Shown: positions 1-8,956, numbered from the stretch's first letter. The stretch: 37,030 bases of DNA from Chlorobiaceae bacterium (GCA_013335115.1 JAAXWQ010000016.1:1-37030); one strand, 5' to 3'. Notes: generated by a model not told the origin, from the letters alone. A program made the numbers and translations.

Positions 1-111
1 GCGCAGATCCTTGACCTGAGGACCGGTGAGCTGCACGTGATCCAGATGGACACAGGCGAACTGACGGAAAGCCTACTTGACAAGATTGGTGGCTCCGAGT
101 TTTCGCACTAA
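1..111 (+). CDS. C-terminal fragment of an unidentified protein
   Basis: Frame 1 is open from the first base to a TAA at 109-111 and gives 36 residues ending in GGSEFSH. The start lies outside the window. I do not recognise the family from this tail, which is hydrophilic with no membrane segment. The reading frame runs directly into the stem of a strong terminator, which supports it being a real gene end. It is followed by msbA on the same strand after a 165-bp gap, so the two are probably separate transcription units. Confidence 0.6.
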   Translation, partial: AQILDLRTGELHVIQMDTGELTESLLDKIGGSEFSH

Positions 112-139
112 ATGGCGAACTCAGGAGGGCTTTTTTTTT
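92..139 (+). terminator. Rho-independent terminator after the first gene
   Basis: An imperfect stem starts inside the last codons of the upstream gene (GCTCCGAGTT and CGC on the left; GCG, AACTC, GGA and GC on the right, with small bulges). It is followed at once by nine T at 131-139. The stem spans the stop codon, so the end of the gene and the terminator are fused. Confidence 0.7.
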
Positions 140-276
140 GCCGTGTTCGGGGTTTGGCCCGAAGATGCTTTTTGTGTGTCTTTTTGAGGCAAAGCGGTTA
201 TTTTGGGCTGACGTGAGGTGGTGTTGGGTGGAAATTCTCGGGGTAATGGCCTTAAATGTATTGAGTAAGATAAATT

Positions 277-2157
277 ATGCGTCATCTCGTTAAGCTTCTG
301 CGGTTTCTGGCGCCGGTGAAAGGGCGGATTGTGCTGGTTGTGTTTCTGAGCATGCTTACGTCGGTGCTCGGTGCGGTGTCAATCTATTCGATTCTCCCGC
401 TGTTGAACGAAATATTCAGGCGGGAGCCGCAGGTGGCGGCGGCGCCAGCGGTGCCTGCTCCATCGGACGTGTCGGGCGGTCTTCTTTCCGGTCGGCTGAT
501 TGATGCCGCCGAGCTCCAGCATTGGGCAATCGGGGTGTTCCATAATCTGTTCGCTGCCGAAACCAGGCCGCAGACCCTGTTGAAGATCTGCATGTTCCTG
601 ATTGCCGCGTTCGCACTGAAGAACTTTTTCCTGTATCTGAATGATCAGTTGATCTACCGCATCCAGACCAGGGTGTCCAAGGATCTTCGGGACAGCGTCT
701 TCCGCTCCATCATTGAGATGCATCTCGATTATTTCAACAAGCAGCGGGTCGGCGGGTTGATGAACAATGTTTTCAACGATGTGGAGAGCGTGAAGGCCAC
801 GGTCAACGTATCGTTCGTCAACTTCGTCAAGAACCCCTTTTCGATTGTTGTCTACCTCGGTGTGCTGTTGGTGCTGAGCTGGAAGCTCACCCTGTTCGCC
901 TTCGGTGTCTCCATCCTGATTCTGATTATCATCCGCTTCATCGGTGAACGGCTGAAGAGCCTTGCGCACATGTTTCGCTTGCGGCTGGGGGACATGAATT
1001 CCGTCCTGAACGAGAAGTTCGGCGGCATCAAGCTCATCAAATCGAGCGCGTTCGAGGATGTTGAGCTGGAGCGGTTCAAGGTATTCACGCGTGATTTCAG
1101 GCGGCTCGATATCCGGATCTTCAGCCTCCAGAACATGATCAGCCCGTTGAACGAAACGATGCTCATCGGCGCCGTGGCCATGGTGCTCTGGTTCGGCGGA
1201 CTGCAGGTGTTTGAGGGCAGCATGGCCGCCAACGAGCTGCTGGTCTTCGCGTTCAGCCTCTATTCTGTGATGGGGCCGGTGAAGTCGCTCGGCGAGGCTT
1301 TTTCAGGGATCCAGACGGGCTCGGCCTCGGCTGAACGGCTGCTCGAGGTGATGGAGGCGGAACCGGCGGTGAAGAACGGGACGAAAGCGATTACGGGTTT
1401 TTCGAAAAGCATTTGTTTCGAGGATGTCAGCTTCAGGTATCGTCACGACGACGGTTCGCGCCCCGTGCTCGACAGGGTGTCGTTCGAAATCCTGAAGGGG
1501 GAGGTGGTGGCGTTGGTCGGCCAGTCCGGATCCGGAAAGTCCACGGTGGTGGACCTGCTGCTTCGATTCTACGATGTCGACGAGGGTCGCATCACGATTG
1601 ATGGGGTGGATATCAGGGAGTTCGATTACAAGCAGCTTCGGAGCATGATCGGCGTTGTGAGCCAGGAGGTCATCCTGTTCAACGACACCATTGAACGGAA
1701 CATCGCTTATGGAGTACATGGAGAGGTTGGCCACGACCGGGTCGTGCAGGCAGCTCGCCTGGCCAATGCGCATGCATTCATCGAGGAGAAGCCCGAGCAG
1801 TACGGAACCGTCATCGGCGACCGCGGCGTGCAGCTTTCGGGCGGCCAGCGGCAGCGGCTGGCGATTGCACGGGCGATGGTCAAGAACCCCGACCTGCTGA
1901 TCTTTGATGAGGCGACCAGTGCTCTAGACAACGAGTCCGAGAAGGTGGTCCAGGACGCCATCGACCATGCCCTCAGCGACCGTACCGCGCTGGTCGTGGC
2001 CCATCGGCTGTCGACCATCAGGAACGCGAACCGCATCGTCGTGCTGGAGCGGGGGCGGGTGGTCGAATCGGGAAGCCATGAAGAGCTGCTGGCTGTCAAC
2101 GGGCTGTACAGGAAGTTTTACGATATCCAGTTTTCCGGCCAGCCTGCCGAGGCGTGA
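277..2157 (+). CDS. msbA: MsbA-type lipid A export ABC transporter (fused membrane and ATPase half-transporter)
   Basis: A 626-aa half-transporter with an N-terminal membrane domain (about residues 1-330) and a C-terminal ATPase. Visible ATPase motifs are Walker A GQSGSGKST (about 414-422), the signature LSGGQRQR (about 518), Walker B LLIFDEATSALD (about 541) and the H-loop VAHRLST. Proteins of this type flip lipid A-core or other lipid-linked products across the inner membrane as homodimers. It is longer than E. coli MsbA (582 aa); the extra length is an Ala/Pro-rich stretch and following segment between the first two membrane helices (about 48-98), on the periplasmic side. Its 3' end faces a polysaccharide biosynthesis operon only 9 bp away, consistent with an LPS role. 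Start: ATG at 277 without a convincing ribosome site. Another lipid exporter of the same family remains possible. Confidence 0.88.
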   Translation: MRHLVKLLRFLAPVKGRIVLVVFLSMLTSVLGAVSIYSILPLLNEIFRREPQVAAAPAVPAPSDVSGGLLSGRLIDAAELQHWAIGVFHNLFAAETRPQTLLKICMFLIAAFALKNFFLYLNDQLIYRIQTRVSKDLRDSVFRSIIEMHLDYFNKQRVGGLMNNVFNDVESVKATVNVSFVNFVKNPFSIVVYLGVLLVLSWKLTLFAFGVSILILIIIRFIGERLKSLAHMFRLRLGDMNSVLNEKFGGIKLIKSSAFEDVELERFKVFTRDFRRLDIRIFSLQNMISPLNETMLIGAVAMVLWFGGLQVFEGSMAANELLVFAFSLYSVMGPVKSLGEAFSGIQTGSASAERLLEVMEAEPAVKNGTKAITGFSKSICFEDVSFRYRHDDGSRPVLDRVSFEILKGEVVALVGQSGSGKSTVVDLLLRFYDVDEGRITIDGVDIREFDYKQLRSMIGVVSQEVILFNDTIERNIAYGVHGEVGHDRVVQAARLANAHAFIEEKPEQYGTVIGDRGVQLSGGQRQRLAIARAMVKNPDLLIFDEATSALDNESEKVVQDAIDHALSDRTALVVAHRLSTIRNANRIVVLERGRVVESGSHEELLAVNGLYRKFYDIQFSGQPAEA

Positions 2158-2166
2158 CCGGTCCCC

Positions 2167-3033
2167 TCAGGGTTTGAGCGGGAGGAAGTGCTTCTTGCTC
2201 AGCTCGAGCCCGAACAGGCGTTCGAGTTTCAGCATGAGCCGGTGCTTCTTTTCGCGTCGGGTGAGCACGTGGGCCGGGTTTGCCTGGTAGATTCCCTTCT
2301 CTTTCGGCAGCCACTCGCGTATCGTTGCGGGATGCGAACCGGTGAATTCGCGGATGATGCTCTGGTCGATCTCGCGGTAGTCGATTTGCTTGTGGTTGTT
2401 GCTCCAGTACTTCTGCACGTTTTCGGACTTGCGGTTCATCTCCTCCTCGCTCCTCACCCAACCATAATGGTAGATCCTTGCGCCGGTGTGGGCAGCCCTC
2501 GGGTAGCGGCTGACCCGGCCCCTGTCGGCAGGCACGTGCCAGAAGAGCCCGTCCGGGGCGTAGCTCCTGATGGAATTCCTGATGATCCTCGCCTCCCTTC
2601 GGTACCATCCCGGGGAATCGAGGTAGCTGTTCGCGTTGCCGTAGAAATGGAGGTAGTCGAAGGTCAGTGCCTCGACCCGCTCGTCGCCGAGGTGGGTCCG
2701 GCAGGCGTCGACGATCTTCTGCAGGTCGTTTTCGTGCACCACCTCATCCCCCTCAAGATAGAACGCCCAGTCGCCCGTGCAGTTGAACTGCGCGATCATC
2801 TTCTGCTGGCCATAGACGTACCCGCCGGCCTTCATCCGGTCGTTCCAGCGCGACTCGACGATGCGGATCTTCGGGTCGCCGATCGCCCTGATCCGTTCGA
2901 GGGTGTCGTCCTGGCCCTCGCCGACGTTGACCAAGAACTCGTCGACGATCGGCAGAACCGAGCGGATCGATTCCACAAAGGGGAATCCGAAGATCGAGCC
3001 GTTCCTGATGAAGGTGAATGCGCTGATGTTCAT
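2167..3033 (-). CDS. Glycosyltransferase family 2 protein
   Basis: A 288-aa GT-A type enzyme. The N-terminus MNISAFTFIRNG, the acidic motif LEGDEVV near residue 90 and the segment DEFLVNVGEGQDDT fit a family 2 nucleotide-sugar transferase. The sugar and acceptor cannot be told from sequence. The frame stays open upstream of the chosen start, but the ATG at 3033 overlaps the upstream stop as ATGA and places the conserved beta strand at the N-terminus, so translational coupling is likely. It is the last gene of the minus-strand polysaccharide operon and ends 9 bp from the end of msbA. Confidence 0.82.
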   Translation of the reverse strand: MNISAFTFIRNGSIFGFPFVESIRSVLPIVDEFLVNVGEGQDDTLERIRAIGDPKIRIVESRWNDRMKAGGYVYGQQKMIAQFNCTGDWAFYLEGDEVVHENDLQKIVDACRTHLGDERVEALTFDYLHFYGNANSYLDSPGWYRREARIIRNSIRSYAPDGLFWHVPADRGRVSRYPRAAHTGARIYHYGWVRSEEEMNRKSENVQKYWSNNHKQIDYREIDQSIIREFTGSHPATIREWLPKEKGIYQANPAHVLTRREKKHRLMLKLERLFGLELSKKHFLPLKP

Positions 3034-3848
3034 GGTCGTTGAATGGCCAGGTGTTTGTCGATGCCGTTGCTGCATCTTGTCCGATGTTCCGAGATGGCCT
3101 GTTCGAGCAGGCGGTCGTTTTCAGGTAGGGCATTGCGGGTGTTTTCCCGGTGCCAGAGATGGGCAGCAATGGCGCTGAATCGGACGTTGCGACGCAGGAT
3201 GCCGCTGTTGAACATGCGTACGACGAACTCGCTGTCCTCGCGGCCCCAGCCGATGAAATCCTCGTTGAAGCCGTTGACGCGGAGGCAGTCATCTTTGAAG
3301 AATGAGATATTGCAGCCCCGTATCCCCTTTAACGATCGGGTTCCGGTAGCGAGCCACTGCGACAGGTGCGGCAGTCGCAGCGCGTTCTTGCGGTTACCCA
3401 GCCCGGTCTCGAAGAAGGAAATGCTGATATCCTTGTCTCTGAGTCGCCTTGACGTGTTCTCCTGCGAAAGAAGTAACCTCGATCCCTGGATGAAGCTCCC
3501 CCTGTGTGCCATTTGATGGTGGTCGCGGATGAAGTCCCTGTGGAGTAGCATGTCGCCGTCGACGATCACGATATAGTCGCCGCGGGCGGTTGCGATGGCG
3601 CGGTTCCGCGACGCAGACAATCGATATCCGAGATCCTCCTGCCAGGAGTGCAGCACCGGTACCGCGCTCGCGATGCGGTGACGTGCGATCAGCTCTGCGG
3701 TTTCGGAGGTGCTACCGTCGTCCGCCACGATGATCTCGCACGGCGGTTTCGACTGGTCAAGCGCACTCCGCATGACCAGGTCGAGCGCTTCGGGCCAGTT
3801 GTAGGTCGTGATGACGAGGCTACAGGTGATCGGTGCGGTCGGCTTCAT
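3030..3848 (-). CDS. Glycosyltransferase family 2 with C-terminal galactosyltransferase-like region
   Basis: A 272-aa protein. The N-terminus has SLVITTYN and VADDGSTSETAELI, and the middle has IVIVDGDMLLH, the DxD-type metal/nucleotide site. The C-terminal half carries GWGREDSEFVVRMFNSG, typical of the Glyco_transf_7C module found with chondroitin-polymerase-like enzymes. It probably adds a hexose or N-acetylhexosamine to the core or O-chain. Its start overlaps the upstream glycosyltransferase by 29 bp and its stop overlaps the next start by 4 bp, so the three GT2 genes form one coupled block. Confidence 0.82.
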   Translation of the reverse strand: MKPTAPITCSLVITTYNWPEALDLVMRSALDQSKPPCEIIVADDGSTSETAELIARHRIASAVPVLHSWQEDLGYRLSASRNRAIATARGDYIVIVDGDMLLHRDFIRDHHQMAHRGSFIQGSRLLLSQENTSRRLRDKDISISFFETGLGNRKNALRLPHLSQWLATGTRSLKGIRGCNISFFKDDCLRVNGFNEDFIGWGREDSEFVVRMFNSGILRRNVRFSAIAAHLWHRENTRNALPENDRLLEQAISEHRTRCSNGIDKHLAIQRP

Positions 3849-4578
3849 AGAGCTTGATGTATTTGTAGAACGCGCCGTTCGCGTTCGATACCGAGATGAG
3901 CAGCCCCTCGTAGCCGTACTTCCAGCCGTTCTGGAGCAGGTAGGACTTGAAGAAGGTGGCGAGCCCGCTCAACACTGCGCCTGTGGGGCTGGTTTTCCTG
4001 CGGCCCCGGTTCTCCTCGGCCCAGAGCGTCGAGTAGTGCTGCATCTTCTGCAGCAGTTGCGAGGCTTCGTCGTAAGGGTAATGTTTCAGGTGGCCCTTCA
4101 TGGGTTCCGTCTTCATGATGTCCTTCCTCGTGAGCCCTTCGTGGATCAGCTTGTCGTTGAACCGTGTCGTATTCCTGTTGAACAGCCGCTGGACCCGGTC
4201 GTTCGCCCATCCGCACCCCTTGATGAGCCTGCCGTGGTAGTAGTTGTCGCGTTCGACCTCATAGACGAGGCTGGCGTCGAGGTCGAGCGAAAGGATCTCG
4301 CGGGCCAGTTCAGGGGTGACGACTTCGTCACTGTCGATCGAAAGGATCCATTCGTTCGAGGCCTTGTCGACCGCAAGGTTTTTCATCGGGCCGAACCCGA
4401 TGAAGGGGTGTTCGTGCACGACCACGTTCGGGAAGCGTTTCGCGATGGCGATCGTATCGTCGGTCGAGTCGTTGTCGAGCACGACCACCTCGTCGAAGGC
4501 GGAGAGAGCGCCAAGGCATTCGGGGAGGTACTTCGCCGAATCCCGGGTCAGGATGGTCACCGAAATGTTGTTCGCCAC
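3820..4578 (-). CDS. WaaE/KdtX-like family 2 glycosyltransferase (GTG start)
   Basis: A 252-aa enzyme starting at NNISVTILTRDSAKYLPECL, with VVLDNDSTDDT, the metal motif SIDSDEVVTPE and an Arg-rich RVQRLFNRNTTRF segment. This is the layout of small WaaE-type beta-glucosyltransferases that modify the inner LPS core. The frame continues upstream inside the previous gene, but the first credible start is GTG at 4576-4578, with AGGAAG seven bases before it. The gene therefore begins 22 bp before the previous stop. The assignment to the WaaE group is inferred from length and motif order; the sugar is unknown. Confidence 0.75.
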   Translation of the reverse strand: MANNISVTILTRDSAKYLPECLGALSAFDEVVVLDNDSTDDTIAIAKRFPNVVVHEHPFIGFGPMKNLAVDKASNEWILSIDSDEVVTPELAREILSLDLDASLVYEVERDNYYHGRLIKGCGWANDRVQRLFNRNTTRFNDKLIHEGLTRKDIMKTEPMKGHLKHYPYDEASQLLQKMQHYSTLWAEENRGRRKTSPTGAVLSGLATFFKSYLLQNGWKYGYEGLLISVSNANGAFYKYIKLYEADRTDHL

Positions 4579-5645
4579 TGCTCGACTTCCTTGAAGATGG
4601 TGTCCGGTTCGATACGGTAAAGGCAATCGCTCACGCCGTGATGGTCGTCGCAGCCGGATTTGCCGCAGGCCACGCAGGGCATGTCGGCCTGAAAGACCGT
4701 GATGTTGCCGTAGGTCTGCACCGGCCTGTTCGTCCTGGTGCCGGTCCGGAGCTCGTTGCACCACGGCGACCACATACTGAGGATGGTCGGCCCGTAGATG
4801 GCGAAGATGCGCTTGTCCTGCGCTGCAGCGATATGCATGTTCAGCGTGTCCGCCCCAATATAGGCAATCGACCGGTCACTCAGCGCAATCAGCTCGTCCA
4901 TGCTGGTCTCGCCGATGAAATCGTGCACGTTCGTGAGCTTCGGAAGCGACCACTTGATGGCCAGGTCGACCGCGTTCTTCGAGCCGGTGACGACGAGCGG
5001 CACCCCGAGGGTGTCCAGCCGTTCGAGCAGCTCGTTCCGCAGCTTTTCGGGATAGACCTTGTACTCGTATTGCGCGCCGGGGTGGAAGATGATGAACTCC
5101 GAAATGCCGCGGTCGGCCAGCATGCGGTTGACGCTTTCGGCGGCTGCCCTGGTATGGTATGCCGATACCTTCGGCTTGCCGGAACCGATACCCAGGAGGT
5201 CAAGGGCCGTGGTGTTGTTTTCGATGATGTGCCGGTTCGAATCGAACTCGTAATGGGCATGCAGGAGCAGGCGCTTCCACCACGACTTTTTCCGGCCGGC
5301 ATCCACGGCGCTGATGGCCCTGAGCGCGGCGGCGAGGGCGAAAAGCACCGAGCGATCGCTTCCTGTAAGGTTGATGCTCAGGTCGTACTTTCGGAAGATT
5401 TTCCGCAACAGCCTGGCCACCTGGCCGGCTTTGCCCCCTGCTTTGTACGAGAACTGATGGATCTCCCCGACGTGCGGCAGCGTCCTGGCCAAAGCGGCGG
5501 TGTCGTCGTTGACCAGCAGGTCGATGCGCGGACCTCCGTAAGCGCGGTGCAGCCCTTCGATGAGCGGCGAACTCAGGAACACGTCGCCGTTCGAGCGCTG
5601 GACGATGACGAGGATGCTGCGCGGGGAGCGCTCAGGCATGGTCAT
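4557..5645 (-). CDS. Glycosyltransferase family 9 (heptosyltransferase-like)
   Basis: About 362 aa. ILVIVQRSNGDVFLSSPLIEGL at the N-terminus, FIIFHPGAQYEYKVYP in the middle and YIGADTLNMHIAAA then IFAIYGPT near the C-terminus are the standard landmarks of ADP-heptose:LPS heptosyltransferases. A Cys-rich tail (PCVACGKSGC and DCLYRIEPDTI) matches the tail seen in many members. It probably adds a heptose or related sugar to the LPS inner core. Two in-frame ATGs (5645 and 5639) are both possible; both overlap the 3' end of the upstream ligase-like gene. Neither has a clear ribosome site, which suggests translational coupling. Confidence 0.82.
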   Translation of the reverse strand: MTMPERSPRSILVIVQRSNGDVFLSSPLIEGLHRAYGGPRIDLLVNDDTAALARTLPHVGEIHQFSYKAGGKAGQVARLLRKIFRKYDLSINLTGSDRSVLFALAAALRAISAVDAGRKKSWWKRLLLHAHYEFDSNRHIIENNTTALDLLGIGSGKPKVSAYHTRAAAESVNRMLADRGISEFIIFHPGAQYEYKVYPEKLRNELLERLDTLGVPLVVTGSKNAVDLAIKWSLPKLTNVHDFIGETSMDELIALSDRSIAYIGADTLNMHIAAAQDKRIFAIYGPTILSMWSPWCNELRTGTRTNRPVQTYGNITVFQADMPCVACGKSGCDDHHGVSDCLYRIEPDTIFKEVEQWRTTFR

Positions 5646-6879
5646 GGTAAAGAATGGCGCTGAAATAGATGAACAGCACGGTGGTGAAATGCCCGAGGAG
5701 GTAGCTGTCGCTGAACATGATGACGGCGAACAGCACCGGAAGGGCAAGCCCAAAATATTTGGGTAATGGCTCGCTTGAGGAGGTTGCCAGCCTGATCTGG
5801 CTGTACAAAATCCAAAGGATAGATGCGAGCCCGATAATTCCAAACTGCGCTAACTCGAGCAGGTACATGTTGTGCGGATGAAAGGCGTCAGTGTATCCCG
5901 GGGTATTTCGTTTGGCAACCTCGGCGAACTCGCTTTTGAAGTCGCCGGTGCCTACTCCGATAATGGGATGCTTACGAATTATTTCAATGGCATTTCTCGC
6001 CATGATTATTCGTTGGCCGGTCGCCCCGGCTGACTTGCTGTTATGGCTGTAACCGTTGACATCTTCAATTACATCGGTTATCCTGTCGCTGAATCGGTCA
6101 CTGCTTTTGTACGCGATGAATATGATCAGGGGGATGGAAACGACTGCAAGGATCAGGGCGCGAAGCAGTTGTTTGTTGTAGTATTGAAAGATGATGAGCC
6201 CGATCATCATGAAGAACATGACTTGGCCGGCCCGGCCGTTTGAGATGAAGATGACGACGGCCATGGCTGTTGCGATGATGGCGGACAGGGTTTTTTTCTG
6301 CCAGCTTGCAGATTGATCCAGCAGAAGGGTATACAGGGATATGTAGGCGGCAATTACCAGGTACGGGGTGTAGGAAATGTGGCTCATGAACGGGGCAAAG
6401 TCTTGAGGACAGTCATAAACGAAAAATGCCGTGTTTATTCCGAGATAGAGCATTATTGAAAGGATTGCGCTCAACATCATTGACGCCATGAAACTTCCTA
6501 TCGCCGCATTGACGTGTTCATCGCGCAGAACCATCATGAACAACGGGATGAGCATCAGGAGCGATTCCCTGCCGGCTACTTGCCATCCGTTGTCTACATC
6601 GGATGTCCAGAGGAACCCGACGAAGTTCAATGTCACAAAAGCACTGACTGCCCAGACCAGTTTGTTGTTGCGTACCTTCTCAAAGTCTGCTCTGTAATCT
6701 CCCTGGATCAGCCAAAGCAAGAGAATAAGCCCTGCAAGGATGTTTGTCGGGGCCACCCACATCGGCATGATAAAACCGAATGCTACAACGAGAAGCGAAT
6801 TGAGTTGCCGGATTTTTTCCCTGAAATTACCTGGTTGGTTCATCTGGGTTTCAGAAGCGGCAATCTGATTGGTTTCCAT
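5632..6879 (-). CDS. O-antigen ligase/polymerase-like membrane protein (Wzy_C type)
   Basis: A 415-aa protein with around ten to twelve hydrophobic segments and a large polar loop at about residues 245-330 containing GQRIIMARNAIEIIRKHPIIGVGTGDF and HPHNMYLLELAQFGIIG. That loop signature (H-x-H/N and GVGxGxF) is typical of the Wzy_C family, covering WaaL O-antigen ligases and Wzy polymerases; the two cannot be separated by sequence alone. Either way it acts at the periplasmic face of the inner membrane on lipid-linked glycan. Base composition differs sharply from its neighbours: 6421-6480 has 23 G/C in 60, against 41 in 60 at 7261-7320 in the next gene. It starts 10 bp after the upstream stop. 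Confidence 0.8.
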   Translation of the reverse strand: METNQIAASETQMNQPGNFREKIRQLNSLLVVAFGFIMPMWVAPTNILAGLILLLWLIQGDYRADFEKVRNNKLVWAVSAFVTLNFVGFLWTSDVDNGWQVAGRESLLMLIPLFMMVLRDEHVNAAIGSFMASMMLSAILSIMLYLGINTAFFVYDCPQDFAPFMSHISYTPYLVIAAYISLYTLLLDQSASWQKKTLSAIIATAMAVVIFISNGRAGQVMFFMMIGLIIFQYYNKQLLRALILAVVSIPLIIFIAYKSSDRFSDRITDVIEDVNGYSHNSKSAGATGQRIIMARNAIEIIRKHPIIGVGTGDFKSEFAEVAKRNTPGYTDAFHPHNMYLLELAQFGIIGLASILWILYSQIRLATSSSEPLPKYFGLALPVLFAVIMFSDSYLLGHFTTVLFIYFSAILYHDHA

Positions 6880-6889
6880 GAGGATGTGG

Positions 6890-7894
6890 TTAGTATGCTT
6901 GGTTTGAAGAGAGTTTCCCGATCATGTTCCGGACGGCTTCCGTCACTACGGCATTGTCCAGGTCCACGACGTCCTCTGTCGGCGAGACGATGACCTCCTG
7001 GAGCGTGCTCAAGGGGGCGAAGAGCCGGCTGTCGGCCGGGTTGAAGCGGTAGAGCGCTACGAGTGGCCGGTCTGAGCAGGCGGCGACGTGGACCAGGGAG
7101 GTGTCGGGGGTGACGAGCAGCTTGAGGCGGTCGACGATCTTCCAGACTTCGTACATATTGCGTGTCGAGGGCGTCGCGAGCACGTTCGGGTGCGGAGCTT
7201 CGAGTTTCCGCTTGGCTTCGAGGTCTCCGGGGGAGGAGAAGATGACGAACCGTTCGTCGGGGAAGCTCCGGATGAGGTCCGACCACTGTTCGAAGGTGCG
7301 GTGGCCGCCGGGCGTGCCAACGCTGATGTTGATGCCGATGTACGAATCCTGCGGCATTTTCCCGAGCAGGTCGGCGACCTCCTTCGAAACCGGCATCTCC
7401 GGGATGTATGGCCTGACGGTGGCAGGCATCTGGCCATCGATGGCCTTCAGGAGGGCAAGGTTCCTTTGGGATTCGTGCGTCCCGGGCGGCATGTCGATGA
7501 GGTAGTCGAAGAGCTGTTCGTTGCCGTTGTTGCGGTAGCCGACCTTGTGGCGGGCCCTGATGAGGCGGGACTGCATCAGGAACGAGGTGGATCGGTGGTC
7601 CTTGGAGTTGAACAGCACGTCATACCGCTTCGGCCAGAATTCGAGGAAGTAACGCTTCAGGTCGCGTTTGGCGTGGTAGACGGCGGTGACGTTCCGGTCG
7701 GAGCTGAAAAAGTCGAAAATGATCTGCCTGAAGGCGATGACGTAGATGGCGGCATCCGGATGGCGACGTTTCAGGGCGGCGATGAGGGGGGTAAGCATGA
7801 TGGCGTCGCCGAAGCACTCCCGGGCGAGGATCACGACGCTACGGAGCGGTCCCTGAAATGCTTTGTTCGGGCGGTCGTTGGGGGTGCTGCTCAT
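6890..7894 (-). CDS. Glycosyltransferase family 9 (heptosyltransferase-like), second in operon
   Basis: A 334-aa protein. SVVILARECFGDAIMLTPLIAALKRRHP at the N-terminus, YIGINISVGTPGGHRTFEQW in the middle and LLVTPDTSLVHVAACSDRPLVALY near the C-terminus are family 9 landmarks. The inferred role is transfer of heptose or a related sugar to LPS core. Its sequence differs enough from the other GT9 in the operon to be a distinct enzyme rather than a recent duplicate. It follows the epimerase gene after 9 bp and precedes the ligase-like gene by 10 bp. Confidence 0.82.
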   Translation of the reverse strand: MSSTPNDRPNKAFQGPLRSVVILARECFGDAIMLTPLIAALKRRHPDAAIYVIAFRQIIFDFFSSDRNVTAVYHAKRDLKRYFLEFWPKRYDVLFNSKDHRSTSFLMQSRLIRARHKVGYRNNGNEQLFDYLIDMPPGTHESQRNLALLKAIDGQMPATVRPYIPEMPVSKEVADLLGKMPQDSYIGINISVGTPGGHRTFEQWSDLIRSFPDERFVIFSSPGDLEAKRKLEAPHPNVLATPSTRNMYEVWKIVDRLKLLVTPDTSLVHVAACSDRPLVALYRFNPADSRLFAPLSTLQEVIVSPTEDVVDLDNAVVTEAVRNMIGKLSSNQAY

Positions 7895-7903
7895 GGAACG
7901 GCT

Positions 7904-8956
7904 TCAGGCGTTGAAGAATTCGCGGTACCAGGCGATGAACCGCCGGACGCCTTCCTGGACGGGCGTTTCCGGCTTGTAACCGAAGTCGCGTACGAGGTCG
8001 GCGACGTCGGCGTAGGTGGACGGCACGTCGCCCGGCTGGATGGGCAGCAGGTTCTTTTCGATGCTCTTGCCGAGGGCTTGCTCGATGGCCGAGATGAAAT
8101 CCATCAGCCTGACCGGCTGGTTGTTGCCAATGTTGTAAACGCGGTATGGCGCGGACGAGGAGCCGGGATCGGGCGCTGCTCCCGACCAGTCGGGGTTCGG
8201 CTGCGCAGGGTTGTCGATGACCCTGACGATACCTTCGACGATGTCGTCGATATAGGTGAAGTCGCGCTGCATCTCGCCGTAGTTGAAGACGTCGATCGGA
8301 CGCCCTTCGAGGGCCGCCTTGGTAAAGAGGAAGAGCGCCATGTCGGGGCGTCCCCAGGGGCCGTAGACCGTGAAGAACCTGAGCCCGGTGGTCGGGATGC
8401 CGTACAGGTGGCTGTAGGTGTGCGCCATGAGCTCGTTTGCCTTTTTGCTGGCTGCGTAGAGGCTGACGGGGTGGTCGACGTTGTGGTGCACGGAGAATGG
8501 CTGAAGCTCGTTCAGGCCGTAGACCGAGGAGCTCGAAGCGTAGCTGAGGTTGTGCACGCCGTTGTGCCGGCAGGCTTCGAGAATGTTCAGGAAGCCGACG
8601 ATGTTGGCGCTGATGTAGGCCTCGGGGTTGCTCAGGGAGTATCGCACGCCGGCCTGGGCGGCAAGGTTGCAGACCGCGTCGAACTTTTCGGTGCGGAACA
8701 GCTCGTCGATGCCGGTTTTGTCCTCAAGGTCGAGTTTGACGAAGCGGTAGTTGCCGTGTTTCGAGGAGTGGACGAGCCTGCCGTAGCCGATGGCGTCCCC
8801 GTCGATACCCGAGAATGCCAGGCGGCCGTACTTGACCCGCTGGTCGTAATAGTCGTTGATGTTGTCGAGCCCGACCACGTCGTCGCCCCTCGAGGCGAGG
8901 CGCTCGGCCAGATGGAACCCGATGAATCCGGCCGTGCCGGTGACGAGGATTTTCAC
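7904..8956 (-). CDS. NAD-dependent UDP-glucuronate 4-epimerase-like protein (GTG start)
   Basis: A 350-aa extended short-chain dehydrogenase. It has the Rossmann motif GTAGFIGF (7-14), SSSVYG, the catalytic YAASKKANE and the segment DNINDYYDQRVKYGRL, which is typical of UDP-glucuronate epimerases of the Cap1J/LspL group. It would convert UDP-GlcA to UDP-GalA in the cytoplasm, feeding uronic acid to the glycosyltransferases below it. It is the promoter-proximal gene of the minus-strand operon. The start is GTG at 8956; no in-frame ATG lies near the Rossmann strand. Substrate preference is inferred from similarity within the GalE superfamily. Confidence 0.85.
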   Translation of the reverse strand: MKILVTGTAGFIGFHLAERLASRGDDVVGLDNINDYYDQRVKYGRLAFSGIDGDAIGYGRLVHSSKHGNYRFVKLDLEDKTGIDELFRTEKFDAVCNLAAQAGVRYSLSNPEAYISANIVGFLNILEACRHNGVHNLSYASSSSVYGLNELQPFSVHHNVDHPVSLYAASKKANELMAHTYSHLYGIPTTGLRFFTVYGPWGRPDMALFLFTKAALEGRPIDVFNYGEMQRDFTYIDDIVEGIVRVIDNPAQPNPDWSGAAPDPGSSSAPYRVYNIGNNQPVRLMDFISAIEQALGKSIEKNLLPIQPGDVPSTYADVADLVRDFGYKPETPVQEGVRRFIAWYREFFNA

